The notes under the pieces are model-generated. The model had not been told where the DNA came from. It did not search any database and saw only the letters and a list, made by a program, of their open reading frames with translations. Below, in pieces: positions 1 to 8,260 of a stretch of DNA of 64,000 nucleotides. The DNA lies in the NCBI GenBank assembly GCA_964564415.1, contig CAZMAV010000005.1:124001-188000 (forward strand). Reading direction: 5' to 3'. This stretch comes from JALEFZ01 sp964564415 (GTDB lineage: Bacteria > Bacteroidota > Bacteroidia > J057). How positions within the stretch are numbered: the first letter of the stretch is position 1; each line of letters starts with the position of its first letter. A program made the translations under genes and the position numbers.

Positions 1-31
1 TTCAATTTCTGAAAAGTTATCATTGATATAC

Positions 32-1297
32 TTATACCGCAGCCAATTCCATGATCTGCTCTCGGTCCGGTCCTACGGAAAGGTAGGTTACAGGCACACC
101 CAGATAATCCTCTATCATCTGAATATAAGCCCTCAATCTGTCGGGAAGGGACTGTGGATGCCGGGCCTGAGTCAGGTCTTCCTGCCAGCAGTCATGGGTC
201 TCGTAGATAGGGGTGGCTTGCTCCAGGTCGAAAGGCGCATTTTCTGTTTGTCCTTCCGGAGTGCTATACCGGGTGCAGACCTGTATGTGTTCCAAAGCGG
301 AAAGTACATCCGCCTTGGTCATGATGAGGTCGGTAACGCCATTTATTCGCACGGCAAACTTAAGCAGGGGCAAGTCCAGCCAGCCTGTACGTCGAGGCCT
401 TCCGGTGGTAGCCCCAAATTCACCTCCTGCCTTCCGAATCTGTTCTCCCATGTCATCGTGGAGTTCGGTAGGGAATGGACCTGAGCCGACACGGGTGCAG
501 TAGGCCTTGAAAATCCCATATACCCGCCCGATGGATTGGGGAGGGACACCCAGGCCAATGCATGCGCCTGCGGTAATGGTATTGGAGGAGGTAACAAAGG
601 GATAACTGCCAAACTCGATGTCGAGGAGGGTTCCCTGTGCTCCTTCGGCCAGTATATGTTTGCCGTGCAAAAGGGCCTCAGCCATATAAGCTTCGCTCTT
701 ACAGGTCTTCAATTCCTTCATGAATGCGATGGCCTCCATAAAAGCCGCATCTTCAATGCTGTAGTCATAATCGTAGAGATGATCCAGCATACCGATATGC
801 TTTTCCTTGAGGAAGTCATACCGCTCCTTAAAATCATCCAATTTGATGCTTCCCACCCTGAGGCCATTTCTGCCGGTTTTGTCCATGTAAGTGGGACCGA
901 TTCCCCTTAGGGTTGAGCCGATCTTTTTATCCCCCTTGGCGGCTTCAGAAGCTGCGTCGAGAAGTTTGTGGCTGGGCAGAATGAGATGAGCCCTTTCGGA
1001 GATCAGGAGTTTTTCTTTGACGTTGATGCCATAGGCTTCGAGTTGCTCGACTTCCTTTTTGAGGGTAATGGGGTCAATTACGACACCATTACCGATCAGA
1101 TTGACAGTATTTGGGTGGAAAATACCCGAAGGGATGAGGTGGAGAACAAACTTCTTACCGTCAATGACGATGGTATGCCCGGCATTGGGTCCTCCCTGAA
1201 AGCGTGCGACAATGTCGTACTTGGGAGTAATGACGTCCACAATTTTTCCTTTTCCCTCGTCTCCCCATTGGAGGCCTAGCAGTACATCTACAGGCAT
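32..1297 (-). CDS. purA: Adenylosuccinate synthetase
   Basis: Cytosolic enzyme that condenses IMP with aspartate using GTP, the first committed step from IMP to AMP. The 421-residue length is normal for the family. The glycine-rich loop QWGDEGKGK lies at residues 10-18 and GPNAGHT at 36-42, which puts the catalytic Asp at 13 and His at 41, the same numbering as the E. coli enzyme. The motifs GSTLRGIGPTY and TTGRPRRTGWLD also match. The gene is last in a minus-strand run fur - STAS - purA, 78 nt after the STAS gene. The stop is TAA and the gene is complete, only 31 nt from the window edge. Identity is essentially certain. Confidence 0.97.
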   Translation of the reverse strand: MPVDVLLGLQWGDEGKGKIVDVITPKYDIVARFQGGPNAGHTIVIDGKKFVLHLIPSGIFHPNTVNLIGNGVVIDPITLKKEVEQLEAYGINVKEKLLISERAHLILPSHKLLDAASEAAKGDKKIGSTLRGIGPTYMDKTGRNGLRVGSIKLDDFKERYDFLKEKHIGMLDHLYDYDYSIEDAAFMEAIAFMKELKTCKSEAYMAEALLHGKHILAEGAQGTLLDIEFGSYPFVTSSNTITAGACIGLGVPPQSIGRVYGIFKAYCTRVGSGPFPTELHDDMGEQIRKAGGEFGATTGRPRRTGWLDLPLLKFAVRINGVTDLIMTKADVLSALEHIQVCTRYSTPEGQTENAPFDLEQATPIYETHDCWQEDLTQARHPQSLPDRLRAYIQMIEDYLGVPVTYLSVGPDREQIMELAAV

Positions 1298-1375
1298 GAG
1301 ATGGTCTGTTTATAGTTGTTGATAAATGAAAGGGGCTAAAGACGCAGAAGGGCCTGGCCCCGGAGGCAGGTAGGC

Positions 1376-1729
1376 TCAGACGGCGCCGGCCTGAATTTCT
1401 GCCAGGGCAGATTCGCGATCGTCGAAAACCTTAAAAATAGAATTCAATTTGGTAATGACCAGCAGGTTTTGAATGTAGTTGGAAGGATTGGATAGGACCA
1501 CCTCACCGCCTAGCTTTCTGGCCTTGGTCAACAGGGTGATCATGACCCCTAATCCAGAACTGTTGATGTGCTGGAGGTGGGAAAGATCAATCACAAATTG
1601 GCGCGAACCTTCTTCCAACTTTTCAGAAAAAGATTCGGTGATGTCAATTCCGTCTTGCTCCCCGATCAGATTTCCTTGTAGGTTGTAAATTCCTACCTGG
1701 GGAGACATTTGCTTATATGTAAATTCCAT
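1376..1729 (-). CDS. STAS-domain protein (anti-sigma factor antagonist type)
   Basis: A 117-residue single STAS domain, the size of SpoIIAA/RsbV-like anti-anti-sigma proteins. The segment FVIDLSHLQHINSSGLG carries the usual phosphorylatable serine position, Ser57 or Ser58. Such proteins bind a partner-switching kinase or a phosphatase in the cytoplasm, but no kinase or sigma factor gene is visible nearby, so the partner is unknown. It lies 13 nt after fur and 78 nt before purA on the same strand and is probably co-transcribed with both. The C-terminus AEIQAGAV is unremarkable. The domain call is firm; the pathway is inference. Confidence 0.85.
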   Translation of the reverse strand: MEFTYKQMSPQVGIYNLQGNLIGEQDGIDITESFSEKLEEGSRQFVIDLSHLQHINSSGLGVMITLLTKARKLGGEVVLSNPSNYIQNLLVITKLNSIFKVFDDRESALAEIQAGAV

Positions 1730-1742
1730 GTACGCTTTAAAC

Positions 1743-2228
1743 TTAGTTTTTCATCGGATTGCCTTCACATCCCGGATTCTTACACTTTACATAGAGGGTA
1801 AAGGCATGGTATTGGATGTCGAAATCGAAAATCTCTCCGATGGTCTTTTCTATTTCTCCGATCCGGGGATCGCAAAATTCCAGCACTTTGCCACATTGGG
1901 TACAAATGATGTGATCGTGCTGCTTGTAACCATAAGACTTTTCGTAGAGGGCTTGAGAGGAGCCAAACTGATGTCGTTTGACCAGGTCGCATTCTACCAG
2001 AAGGTCCAGGGTGTTGTACACCGTAGCCCGGCTCACCCGGTAGTTTTTGTTTTTCATATGTATGTACAGGGACTCCACGTCAAAATGATCAGACCTTCCG
2101 TAGATTTCTTCCAGGATGGCAAACCTTTCGGGAGTCTTCCTTTGCCCCTTTCTATCAAGATACCCGGCAAAAATATCTTTCACCTCCTCTATCCTCTCCT
2201 GCTTTTTTAGCGGTGATACCTCAGGCAT
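1743..2228 (-). CDS. fur: Fur-family metal-responsive transcriptional repressor
   Basis: A 161-residue Fur-family regulator. The N-terminal half is a winged helix (ERFAILEEIYGRSDHFDVE; SRATVYNTLDLLVECDLV). The dimerisation half has YKQHDHIICTQCGK with one CxxC and a second Cys pair near the C-terminus in KCKNPGC, forming a structural Cys4 zinc site, and the HDH metal-sensing segment is present. It probably senses Fe(II), but Zur or PerR specificity cannot be excluded by eye. It is first in the run fur - STAS - purA. The ATG at 2228 is preceded by an AT-rich region without a Shine-Dalgarno sequence. I see no Fur box (19-bp GATAATGAT-like) immediately upstream. Confidence 0.88.
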   Translation of the reverse strand: MPEVSPLKKQERIEEVKDIFAGYLDRKGQRKTPERFAILEEIYGRSDHFDVESLYIHMKNKNYRVSRATVYNTLDLLVECDLVKRHQFGSSQALYEKSYGYKQHDHIICTQCGKVLEFCDPRIGEIEKTIGEIFDFDIQYHAFTLYVKCKNPGCEGNPMKN

Positions 2229-2298
2229 AATTATTCTGTTTTTCAGTCTTTAATTAAAGTTAGTAAATTCTTTGATGAGAAAAAGGGTACTTACTCAC

Positions 2299-2433
2299 AT
2301 GTCTTCTGCTTTACAAAATATAAAATATCCCCTGCTCCCTTTTGTTCTCTCTCCCGAGATGGAAAATTACACCAAAAAGGTCAGGGGATATTTTCAAAAC
2401 AATGATGATTATCACGAACTTTTTTGGGGATAA
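2299..2433 (+). CDS. Possible small protein, 44 aa, unknown
   Basis: An ATG-initiated 44-codon frame in the gap between fur and the next small gene, ending in TAA. The product is soluble-looking, rich in Tyr, Asn and Asp, and ends in YHELFWG. It contains both arms of a long inverted repeat (2322-2334 and 2382-2394), so the region may instead be a structured RNA or a regulatory site. I recognise no family. No Shine-Dalgarno sequence is seen, which is not informative in this organism. Low confidence as a gene. Confidence 0.25.
   Translation: MSSALQNIKYPLLPFVLSPEMENYTKKVRGYFQNNDDYHELFWG
2322..2394. repeat. Perfect 13-bp inverted repeat, 47-nt spacer
   Basis: The arm AAAATATCCCCTG at 2322-2334 is repeated in perfect inverted form at 2382-2394. 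The length of the match makes chance unlikely in so short a gap. The spacer is too long for a simple intrinsic terminator, so a protein-binding pair or a long RNA stem is possible. Confidence 0.6.
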
Positions 2434-2527
2434 AACAAATAGCACTTTTGGAGTTAAGAATAAATCAACCTTGATAAGCCCAACAGCGCTTTAGCCATTT
2501 ATTCGTGATGATCACCAACATCTGATT

Positions 2528-2659
2528 CTATCTTCTTCGTCGAGAGCGCTTTTTTCTTTTTCCCGAACCCGAATCTTCGGCCAGGGTACGCTTGGTTGCC
2601 CAAAAAGCAAAATATCCGGCTCCGCCAAGTATTGCGACAATGAGTAGGGTAGTAGCCAT
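2528..2659 (-). CDS. Small single-span membrane protein with a basic tail, 43 aa
   Basis: A 43-residue frame from ATG at 2659 to TAG at 2528. Residues 2-21 (ATTLLIVAILGGAGYFAFWA) form one transmembrane helix with a GGAG kink. A short linker then leads into an extremely basic C-terminus, GKRKKRSRRRR, which would lie in the cytoplasm by the positive-inside rule. Hydrophobic segment plus polybasic end is a coherent protein design and hard to get by chance. I do not recognise a family. It could tether nucleic acid or a partner to the membrane, but that is speculation. It stands alone between fur and the desaturase gene. Confidence 0.55.
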   Translation of the reverse strand: MATTLLIVAILGGAGYFAFWATKRTLAEDSGSGKRKKRSRRRR

Positions 2660-2795
2660 AATGTCTTGATGTTAGGTGATTCTTCTTTTTGAATACATGA
2701 GCACTCAGCAGTCAAATGATCCGACCCTTTGCGCTACTAAATTAATATAGTCATAATCACCAAAATGAACAAGATTCACCTACCTTTTGTCCAGC

Positions 2796-3773
2796 TTAGG
2801 ACTTATCCCCTGAGGCTACAATTGCATTGCGGATGACAGCCAAGTATCCCTCTTCCAAGACCCCTTTTTCGTAATAGTTGCTGTCCAAGAGCAGTTTGTG
2901 CATCCTTGGCAAGTGATAAGGGGGAACGACCATCATCATATGATGCTCTGCGTGATAATTTACGTTGTAAGGGGCAAAAAGCATCTTTTCCAGCCAGTTG
3001 GCCTTGGTGGTACGGGTATTTTTGTAGGGATCTAAGCGATCTTCTACCAACGAGTGCTCCGCCATAGCCCTTACCCTTAGAGAAAATTGGAAGGTGGTCA
3101 GATAAGCCCCGATCCAAAGGAGGTAGAGCCAAGGCGATGCTAATAGCCAAAGGAGAGCCAGAAGGATCCCATTGGCAAGCAAAGGCCCCAACAAATTTCG
3201 ATAAAATACCCTGAAAAACTCTGACCAGCTCCTGTTCTGTTGAGATTTGCGCACCAATTTACCTCCAAGGTTGTATTCCAAATAACCCAGGTGCATCATG
3301 AAAAGTCCCAGCAAAGCTTTGATCCCCGTCTGCCCGGACAAGTCCCTGAAAAACTTCCTCATCATGCTCTTACGGGTCGTAGGATAGCCCCTGGTCAACA
3401 ATAGATCAGGATCTTCCTCAAGGCCATTGGAAATGTGATGCCTGAAATGATAGGGGCGGTAGGCCTGCATGTTATTGAAAATAGGGTAGGCTCCCAGCCA
3501 TTGACCGACGAGGTCATTCAACCTCTTATTGGGAAAATATGCCTGATGAGAGCTGTCATGCATCAAAATAGCACAGGCTAGTTGCTTGCCTCCAAGGATA
3601 AACAAGGCAATCAATACCGTAAATGGATTGGGAAAATGAAACACCAGGGCAAAGGTAGCTATGATCCATGTATAATGAATCACAATGCCCTTGATCGCCA
3701 GAGAATTATTTTTTTGCTTCAGGGCATGTCGATCTTCTTTACTCAGGTAGGGCTGACTTGATACGACTTGCAT
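2796..3773 (-). CDS. Membrane fatty acid desaturase
   Basis: Integral-membrane di-iron desaturase of the FA_desaturase superfamily, which introduces a double bond into acyl chains or oxidises related lipids. The three histidine boxes are present in order: HDSSH at residues 72-76, HFRHH at 110-114 and HAEHH at 275-279, with an extra His in MAEHSLVED near 241. Hydrophobic segments lie around 28-70 and 195-235. The 325-residue length suits the family. The substrate cannot be told from sequence: a delta-type acyl-lipid desaturase is most likely, but carotenoid ketolases/hydroxylases and sphingolipid hydroxylases share these boxes. It is a single minus-strand gene with no operon partner. Confidence 0.88.
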   Translation of the reverse strand: MQVVSSQPYLSKEDRHALKQKNNSLAIKGIVIHYTWIIATFALVFHFPNPFTVLIALFILGGKQLACAILMHDSSHQAYFPNKRLNDLVGQWLGAYPIFNNMQAYRPYHFRHHISNGLEEDPDLLLTRGYPTTRKSMMRKFFRDLSGQTGIKALLGLFMMHLGYLEYNLGGKLVRKSQQNRSWSEFFRVFYRNLLGPLLANGILLALLWLLASPWLYLLWIGAYLTTFQFSLRVRAMAEHSLVEDRLDPYKNTRTTKANWLEKMLFAPYNVNYHAEHHMMMVVPPYHLPRMHKLLLDSNYYEKGVLEEGYLAVIRNAIVASGDKS

Positions 3774-3885
3774 AAGTATTGATTTGCTAATATGAAAACT
3801 AGCAAAATTTGTTTAAAAAACCAGGTATAAGAAAAGACCCTTGACATTAACACAGGTTATATATGATAATTTTGACAGGACTATA

Positions 3886-4464
3886 TTATTTTCTGTATTG
3901 ATTGGCCCGAATATTTTTCTGTGCCAAGGAGGCCGTTTCCTCCAGTCGCTTACTTCGAGTGGCCGGTCTCTTGGCATTAAAAATCCATTCTAATGTGCCT
4001 CGCTTAACTGAACTTAGAAATTGATCGAAGTTGTCGGCAGCCGGGGGGTATTTCTCAAAGGCTGCCTGTAAATCCTGGGGAATGACAAGGTTTTCCACAT
4101 TATCCAGAGCGGTCCACGTTCCACTTTCTTTGGCTATTCTGACCATTTCAAGGCCAGGAGTTGCCATCAGTCCTGCTTTGAGGAGGCGCTCCACCTTGTC
4201 TTTGTTGACCCGAGACCAGTTGCTTGCGGGATTTCTTTTGGAAAAATACTGGTAGTAGGACCTTGCATCCCGCTTGTTGGGTTTGCTATCCACCCAACCA
4301 AAGCAGAGCGCTTCGTCATAATACACAGAAGGGACCCCGCTGTTTTTTTTGTAAATGATCAGCCAGAGTCCCTCTTCCTGGTCACGATGGGCCTTTAACC
4401 AGTCTCGCCAGGCTGGGCGAGAGCTCGCGTGGAAGGTCTTGATCCCATTTTTAAGTTCGATGAT
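3886..4464 (-). CDS. YdeI/OmdA-family protein without a canonical start codon
   Basis: The protein matches the YdeI/OmpD-associated (bacteriocin-protection) family over its whole length: an N-terminal IKTFHASSRPAWRDWL segment, WLIIYKK, the ALCFGWVDSKPNKRD core, and the C-terminal LEWIFNAKRPATR and KNIRANQYRK. The function of the family is poorly known. The odd feature is the start. The frame opens directly after the TGA of the upstream nucleotidyltransferase gene (4467-4465), in the same frame, with ATC ATC GAA, and no ATG, GTG or TTG occurs before a GTG at 4326, which would remove the first 46 residues of the conserved domain. Either an AUC start, translational coupling, TGA readthrough or recent loss of the start codon must be invoked. 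The coordinates given cover the full conserved frame. Confidence 0.7.
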   Translation of the reverse strand: MIELKNGIKTFHASSRPAWRDWLKAHRDQEEGLWLIIYKKNSGVPSVYYDEALCFGWVDSKPNKRDARSYYQYFSKRNPASNWSRVNKDKVERLLKAGLMATPGLEMVRIAKESGTWTALDNVENLVIPQDLQAAFEKYPPAADNFDQFLSSVKRGTLEWIFNAKRPATRSKRLEETASLAQKNIRANQYRK

Positions 4465-5367
4465 TCAAGCCCATAGATTGTTGGGATAGTCTCCCTTTTC
4501 TACCAATTTCACCAGGCTTTCTACTACCATTTCCTTGTCTTTGCGATAGGTGACGCCAAACCACTGAGCATCGGAACTCAAAATCTCTACCTTGCTGTCC
4601 TTTTCCTTGATAGACCTGTCGAGCATGGTAGGTACATAAAACTCCGATTTCATCTCACCCCCTTTTTCCTTGAGAAATTCGCGAAAATATTCTTCAAAGT
4701 AATCGAAGGCCAAAGGGGTGAATCCCATCATATTCATAGAAACCAGGGCTTCCTCATCGATAGGGTGGAAGCTACCATCTTCTTCATAGACCACCTGATC
4801 ACCCTCTCTTCGTATTTTGAGACGTTCGCTGATGAAAGTGAGGTTCCCATTTTCATCACTGTGAATTTCCCCCCGATTGACCGATCCATGATCTGACAGT
4901 GTATTGTTGAGTTTGTACCCTAGGATGGAGAAAATATTGTCTTTGGAATCTCTTCTGCTGAGGTATTCTCCCAACACCTGAAATCCTTCCTTCCCATAAA
5001 AATCATCGGCATTGATCATGGCAAAGGGCTCCGCAATGTGGTCTTTGGCTACCAGGACGGCATGGCCAGTTCCCCAGGGTTTACTTCTCCCTTCTGGAAC
5101 AGAAAAGCCCTCGGGCAGGTGATCTAATTCCTGGAATACATATTCGACTTTGATCTTGGTGGAAAATTTATCTCCAAAAGCCTCTTTAAATGCCTTTTCA
5201 ATATCCTTTCTGATGACAAAGACGACCTTGCCAAAGCCCGCACGAATGGCATCGTAGACAGAATAATCGATGATGGTTTCGCCAGAGGGACCTACCTGAT
5301 CTATTTGTTTGAGGCCTCCGTATCTGCTTCCCATGCCGGCAGCAAGGACAAGTAGGGTTGGTTTCAT
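4465..5367 (-). CDS. Sugar-phosphate nucleotidyltransferase
   Basis: A 300-residue GT-A-fold nucleotidyltransferase. The N-terminus PTLLVLAAGMGSRYGGLKQ is the nucleotide-binding signature of NDP-sugar pyrophosphorylases, with the conserved G-x-G-x-R and a Lys shortly after. MINADDFYGKEGF provides the catalytic/metal Asp. This single-domain form without a C-terminal beta-helix is common in Bacteroidota and is usually left as nucleotidyltransferase; the sugar cannot be told. The YdeI-family gene begins immediately at its stop codon, so the two are presumably co-transcribed. The family-typical ending PNNLWA argues that the TGA is a genuine stop. Confidence 0.85.
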   Translation of the reverse strand: MKPTLLVLAAGMGSRYGGLKQIDQVGPSGETIIDYSVYDAIRAGFGKVVFVIRKDIEKAFKEAFGDKFSTKIKVEYVFQELDHLPEGFSVPEGRSKPWGTGHAVLVAKDHIAEPFAMINADDFYGKEGFQVLGEYLSRRDSKDNIFSILGYKLNNTLSDHGSVNRGEIHSDENGNLTFISERLKIRREGDQVVYEEDGSFHPIDEEALVSMNMMGFTPLAFDYFEEYFREFLKEKGGEMKSEFYVPTMLDRSIKEKDSKVEILSSDAQWFGVTYRKDKEMVVESLVKLVEKGDYPNNLWA

Positions 5368-5462
5368 AAGTCGGGTGTTATTTTGGTTAAAACTGCGATC
5401 TTTTGTTCAGTATGGCAAGGATCAGAGGATGAGATGTAGGTTTTTGCGACAGAATGAATCAT

Positions 5463-5492
5463 AAAAAAGGGCTGCCCGAATAAAAGCAGCCC
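5463..5492 (-). terminator. Intrinsic terminator of the SPFH gene
   Basis: On the minus strand a 7-bp GC-rich stem GGGCTGC/GCAGCCC (arms 5492-5486 and 5475-5469, loop of 10 nt) is followed by six T residues (5468-5463). It lies 43 nt past the SPFH stop codon. Confidence 0.85.
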
Positions 5493-5534
5493 TGAAAATA
5501 GTAGGTGATGAAATTATGAAATGGTCTAAGGGCC

Positions 5535-6485
5535 TTAATCCAGCCTGTTTCTGTCGTCTTCTCTTTTCGCTTCGATCTTGGATTTTTGCATATCATCTCC
5601 CATCATGGAAGCTGCCGTAAAGGAGGTGATCATCTCACCCATCATATCACTGGCATTGGAGGGAGAATTTGGAAGAAGAATCAGATTGGACCTGGAACTG
5701 GTACCCATGGCCTGTAAGGTATCGTAGTGCTGGGTAACGACGATCAGGGCCGAAGCTTCCTGAGAATTGATGCCTACCTTATTAAGGGCTTCTACTGAAT
5801 CCTCCAGTCCTTTGGCAATTTCCCTGCGCTGGTCGGCGATACCCTGTCCCTGAAGCTTTTTGGATTCTGCCTCCGCCTGGGCGATGGCGACAATCTTGAT
5901 CCGCTCGGCTTCGGCCTCATATTGGGCGGCTACCTTTTCCCGTTCTGCCGCGTTGATGCGGTTCATGGCCATTTTGACCTGTTTGTCGGGATCGATATCG
6001 GTTACCAAAGCCTTCATGATTCCGTATCCATATCCGTCCATAGCATCGGAGAGTTCGGACTTGATGGCGATGGCGACATCGTCCTTCCTGGCAAATACTT
6101 CGTCGAGCTTCATCTTGGGGACTTCCGCCCTCACTACGTCAAAGACATAGGAAGTGATCTGGGTCTTAGGGTCGTCCAACTCGTAAAAAGCTTCATAGAC
6201 CTTACTTTTCAGGATAAAGTATTGGACTGAAACCTTGAGGTGAACAAAAACGTCATCCTTGGTCTTGGTTTCTACATTTACGTCCAATTGCTGGGTCTTG
6301 AGGTTGACCCTGCCAGCTACTCGGTCGATGATGGGTACCTTGAAGTGAAAGCCAGGTCCCAGGGTTCTTTGGTACTTGCCTAGTCGCTGAAGCACCCCCT
6401 CCTGTTGCTGCTTTACGATCACCCAGCCATCGCGTATCATAAAGAGCAGAAAACCGACGCCAGCAATTAATCCTACGATGTCCAT
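5535..6485 (-). CDS. SPFH/band 7 (stomatin-like) membrane protein
   Basis: A 316-residue protein with one N-terminal membrane segment (residues 2-20), then the start of the SPFH domain QQQEGVLQRLGKYQRTLGPG, VETKTKDDVFVHLKVSVQY, and a helical, Ala/Glu-rich region KVAAQYEAEAERIKIVAIAQAEAESKK typical of stomatin/QmcA-type oligomerisation. SPFH proteins build large ring or cage assemblies in the inner membrane and often accompany proteases, but no NfeD or FtsH gene is adjacent here. The C-terminus is acidic/basic and ends in DDRNRLD. It is a monocistronic gene with its own terminator. The family call is firm; the biological role is open. Confidence 0.88.
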   Translation of the reverse strand: MDIVGLIAGVGFLLFMIRDGWVIVKQQQEGVLQRLGKYQRTLGPGFHFKVPIIDRVAGRVNLKTQQLDVNVETKTKDDVFVHLKVSVQYFILKSKVYEAFYELDDPKTQITSYVFDVVRAEVPKMKLDEVFARKDDVAIAIKSELSDAMDGYGYGIMKALVTDIDPDKQVKMAMNRINAAEREKVAAQYEAEAERIKIVAIAQAEAESKKLQGQGIADQRREIAKGLEDSVEALNKVGINSQEASALIVVTQHYDTLQAMGTSSRSNLILLPNSPSNASDMMGEMITSFTAASMMGDDMQKSKIEAKREDDRNRLD

Positions 6486-6771
6486 AGTTAATGATGTTAA
6501 ATGTTGTTGTATCTTTTGGCCTGCTTGCCTTTTTCTCTTTTTTGTTAAGGTTTATGCCTGAAGGTAAAACCCATAGATTAAAGATATAAGTATGCCCGGC
6601 CGAATAAGTTTAAATATGTTAAAGATACAATATTTAAATCAAGGTTGGAAGAGAGTTAAAAGGGAATCTTTGTATTCATAAAGAAGACAGACCAAATGGA
6701 TATTTTTTCTGCCCCAATCAGCATATCTTTCGAATTTCTTCTGATTAAAACCTAATTTTACCCCGATGGCC

Positions 6772-6801
6772 TTGATTTTTGAAGCCTGGCCTTTACATTT
6801 T
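6772..6801 (+). promoter_or_regulatory. Probable promoter of hisS
   Basis: TTG at 6772-6774 and TACATTTT at 6794-6801, separated by 19 nt, fit the Bacteroidota -33/-7 pattern with one mismatch. Transcription would start around 6806, giving a very short leader before the ATG at 6820. Confidence 0.5.
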
Positions 6802-6819
6802 TTCGACTTTACCGTATTC

Positions 6820-8181
6820 ATGTCCCAAAAACCATCCATACCCAAAGGCACCCGGGATTTCCTTCCCGAAGTCATGATCCGCCGAGATCATATTTTTGAC
6901 ACAATCAAAAGGGTCTTTAAAAAATATGGCTACGCTCCCATTGAGACCCCCTCGATGGAAAAACTTTCTGTGCTGACAGGAAAGTACGGGGAGGAAGGAG
7001 ACCGGCTGATCTTCAAGATTCTCAACAATGGAGACTTTCTAAAAAAGGCCAAGCCAGAGCATCTCCAAGACAGCCAGAAACTGAGCTTTGACATTTGCGA
7101 CAGGGCCTTGCGCTATGACCTGACTGTGCCTTTCGCCCGTTTTGTGGTAATGAATCAGCATGCCCTCACTTTTCCCTTCAAACGGTATCAGATTCAACCT
7201 GTCTGGAGAGCGGATCGCCCTCAGCGAGGCAGATACCGGGAGTTTTATCAATGTGATGCCGATGTCGTAGGCTCCGATTCCCTCCTCTTTGAAGCGGAAT
7301 TCATCAGTATCTTTGACGAGGTGCTTTCCGACCTGCGCCTCCCGGGTTTTTCCATCCTGATCAACAACCGCAAAATCCTAAGTGGTTATGCTGAGGTCAT
7401 GGGGCACGAAGAAAAGCTGGCCTCAATTTGTATTGCTATAGATAAGCTGAACAAGATAGGTAGGGAAGGGGTAGAAAAAGAATTGGATGATAGGGGAGTA
7501 GAAGAAGGTGCACGAGCCAAACTCTTTGAGATTTTGGGTTTTCAAGGGAATAATCAGGAAAAACTCGACTTCCTGGAAGAAAAATTGGCCTCTTCTGAAA
7601 TCGGAATGAAGGGTGTTGAGGAAATGCGGGAGATCTTTGAAACCCTGGAACACTTTGAACTGCGAAAAGGGAGCCTGGATTTTAGCCTTGAACTGGCTCG
7701 GGGATTGGACTATTATACTGGAACGATTTTCGAAGTGAAGGCCCACGAAGTCAAGATGGGCTCTATCTGTGGAGGGGGCAGGTATGCAGATCTAACCGGG
7801 GTATTCGGAGTGAAAGGTCTTTCTGGCGTGGGTATTTCCTTTGGAGCGGATCGAATTTATGACGTCATGGATACCTTGGACCTCTTTGAAGATTTGGAGG
7901 AAAGTCCGGTGCAGGTCATGCTCACCAATTTTGGGCCTGAGACGAGCAAGGTAGCCCTCAAATCTCTTTGGAAACTGCGGCAGGCAGGTATTTCGGCGGA
8001 GCTGTACCCCGAGGACAGCAAAATGAAGAAGCAACTTTCATACGCCGATAAAAAAGGGATTCCATTTACCCTCATGATAGGACCCGAAGAGGCCGTATCC
8101 GGAAAGTTTAGCCTCAAGGACATGAAATCAGGTGAACAATTGACCCTGGACATAGATGGACTGATCAAACATCTGTCCTGA
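6820..8181 (+). CDS. hisS: Histidyl-tRNA synthetase
   Basis: Class II aminoacyl-tRNA synthetase, 453 residues from the ATG at 6820. That start is preferred over an in-frame ATG at 6766 because IPKGTRDFLPE, the family's N-terminal signature, follows within six residues and a promoter-like element overlaps the upstream stretch. Motif 2 is RYQIQPVWRADRPQRGRYREFYQCD. The histidine-specific segment LARGLDYYTGTIFEV and the motif 3 region GVGISFGADRIYDV are present, followed by the C-terminal anticodon-binding domain (VQVMLTNFG onward). hutH follows 79 nt downstream on the same strand. Confidence 0.97.
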   Translation: MSQKPSIPKGTRDFLPEVMIRRDHIFDTIKRVFKKYGYAPIETPSMEKLSVLTGKYGEEGDRLIFKILNNGDFLKKAKPEHLQDSQKLSFDICDRALRYDLTVPFARFVVMNQHALTFPFKRYQIQPVWRADRPQRGRYREFYQCDADVVGSDSLLFEAEFISIFDEVLSDLRLPGFSILINNRKILSGYAEVMGHEEKLASICIAIDKLNKIGREGVEKELDDRGVEEGARAKLFEILGFQGNNQEKLDFLEEKLASSEIGMKGVEEMREIFETLEHFELRKGSLDFSLELARGLDYYTGTIFEVKAHEVKMGSICGGGRYADLTGVFGVKGLSGVGISFGADRIYDVMDTLDLFEDLEESPVQVMLTNFGPETSKVALKSLWKLRQAGISAELYPEDSKMKKQLSYADKKGIPFTLMIGPEEAVSGKFSLKDMKSGEQLTLDIDGLIKHLS

Positions 8182-8233
8182 AGAAAGCCCGGAAAAAGTA
8201 AGAGAATATTGTCATAACAATCATTATCTTTAT

Positions 8234-8260
8234 GGGAGAAATACAACCACTTTTTCTCCC
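8234..8260 (+). promoter_or_regulatory. Inverted repeat abutting the hutH start codon
   Basis: GGGAGAAA (8234-8241) and its perfect complement TTTCTCCC (8253-8260) flank an 11-nt spacer and end exactly at the ATG of hutH at 8261. As RNA it would form an 8-bp hairpin touching the start codon; as DNA it could be an operator. It has no T-run, so it is not a terminator. Confidence 0.6.

Noticed and set aside
2512..2715. 67-codon minus-strand frame
   Set aside because: It overlaps the small membrane protein frame at 2528-2659 in another frame and has no hydrophobic or conserved character.
6639..6875. 78-codon minus-strand frame before hisS
   Set aside because: Antisense to the start of hisS and its promoter, with no family resemblance.
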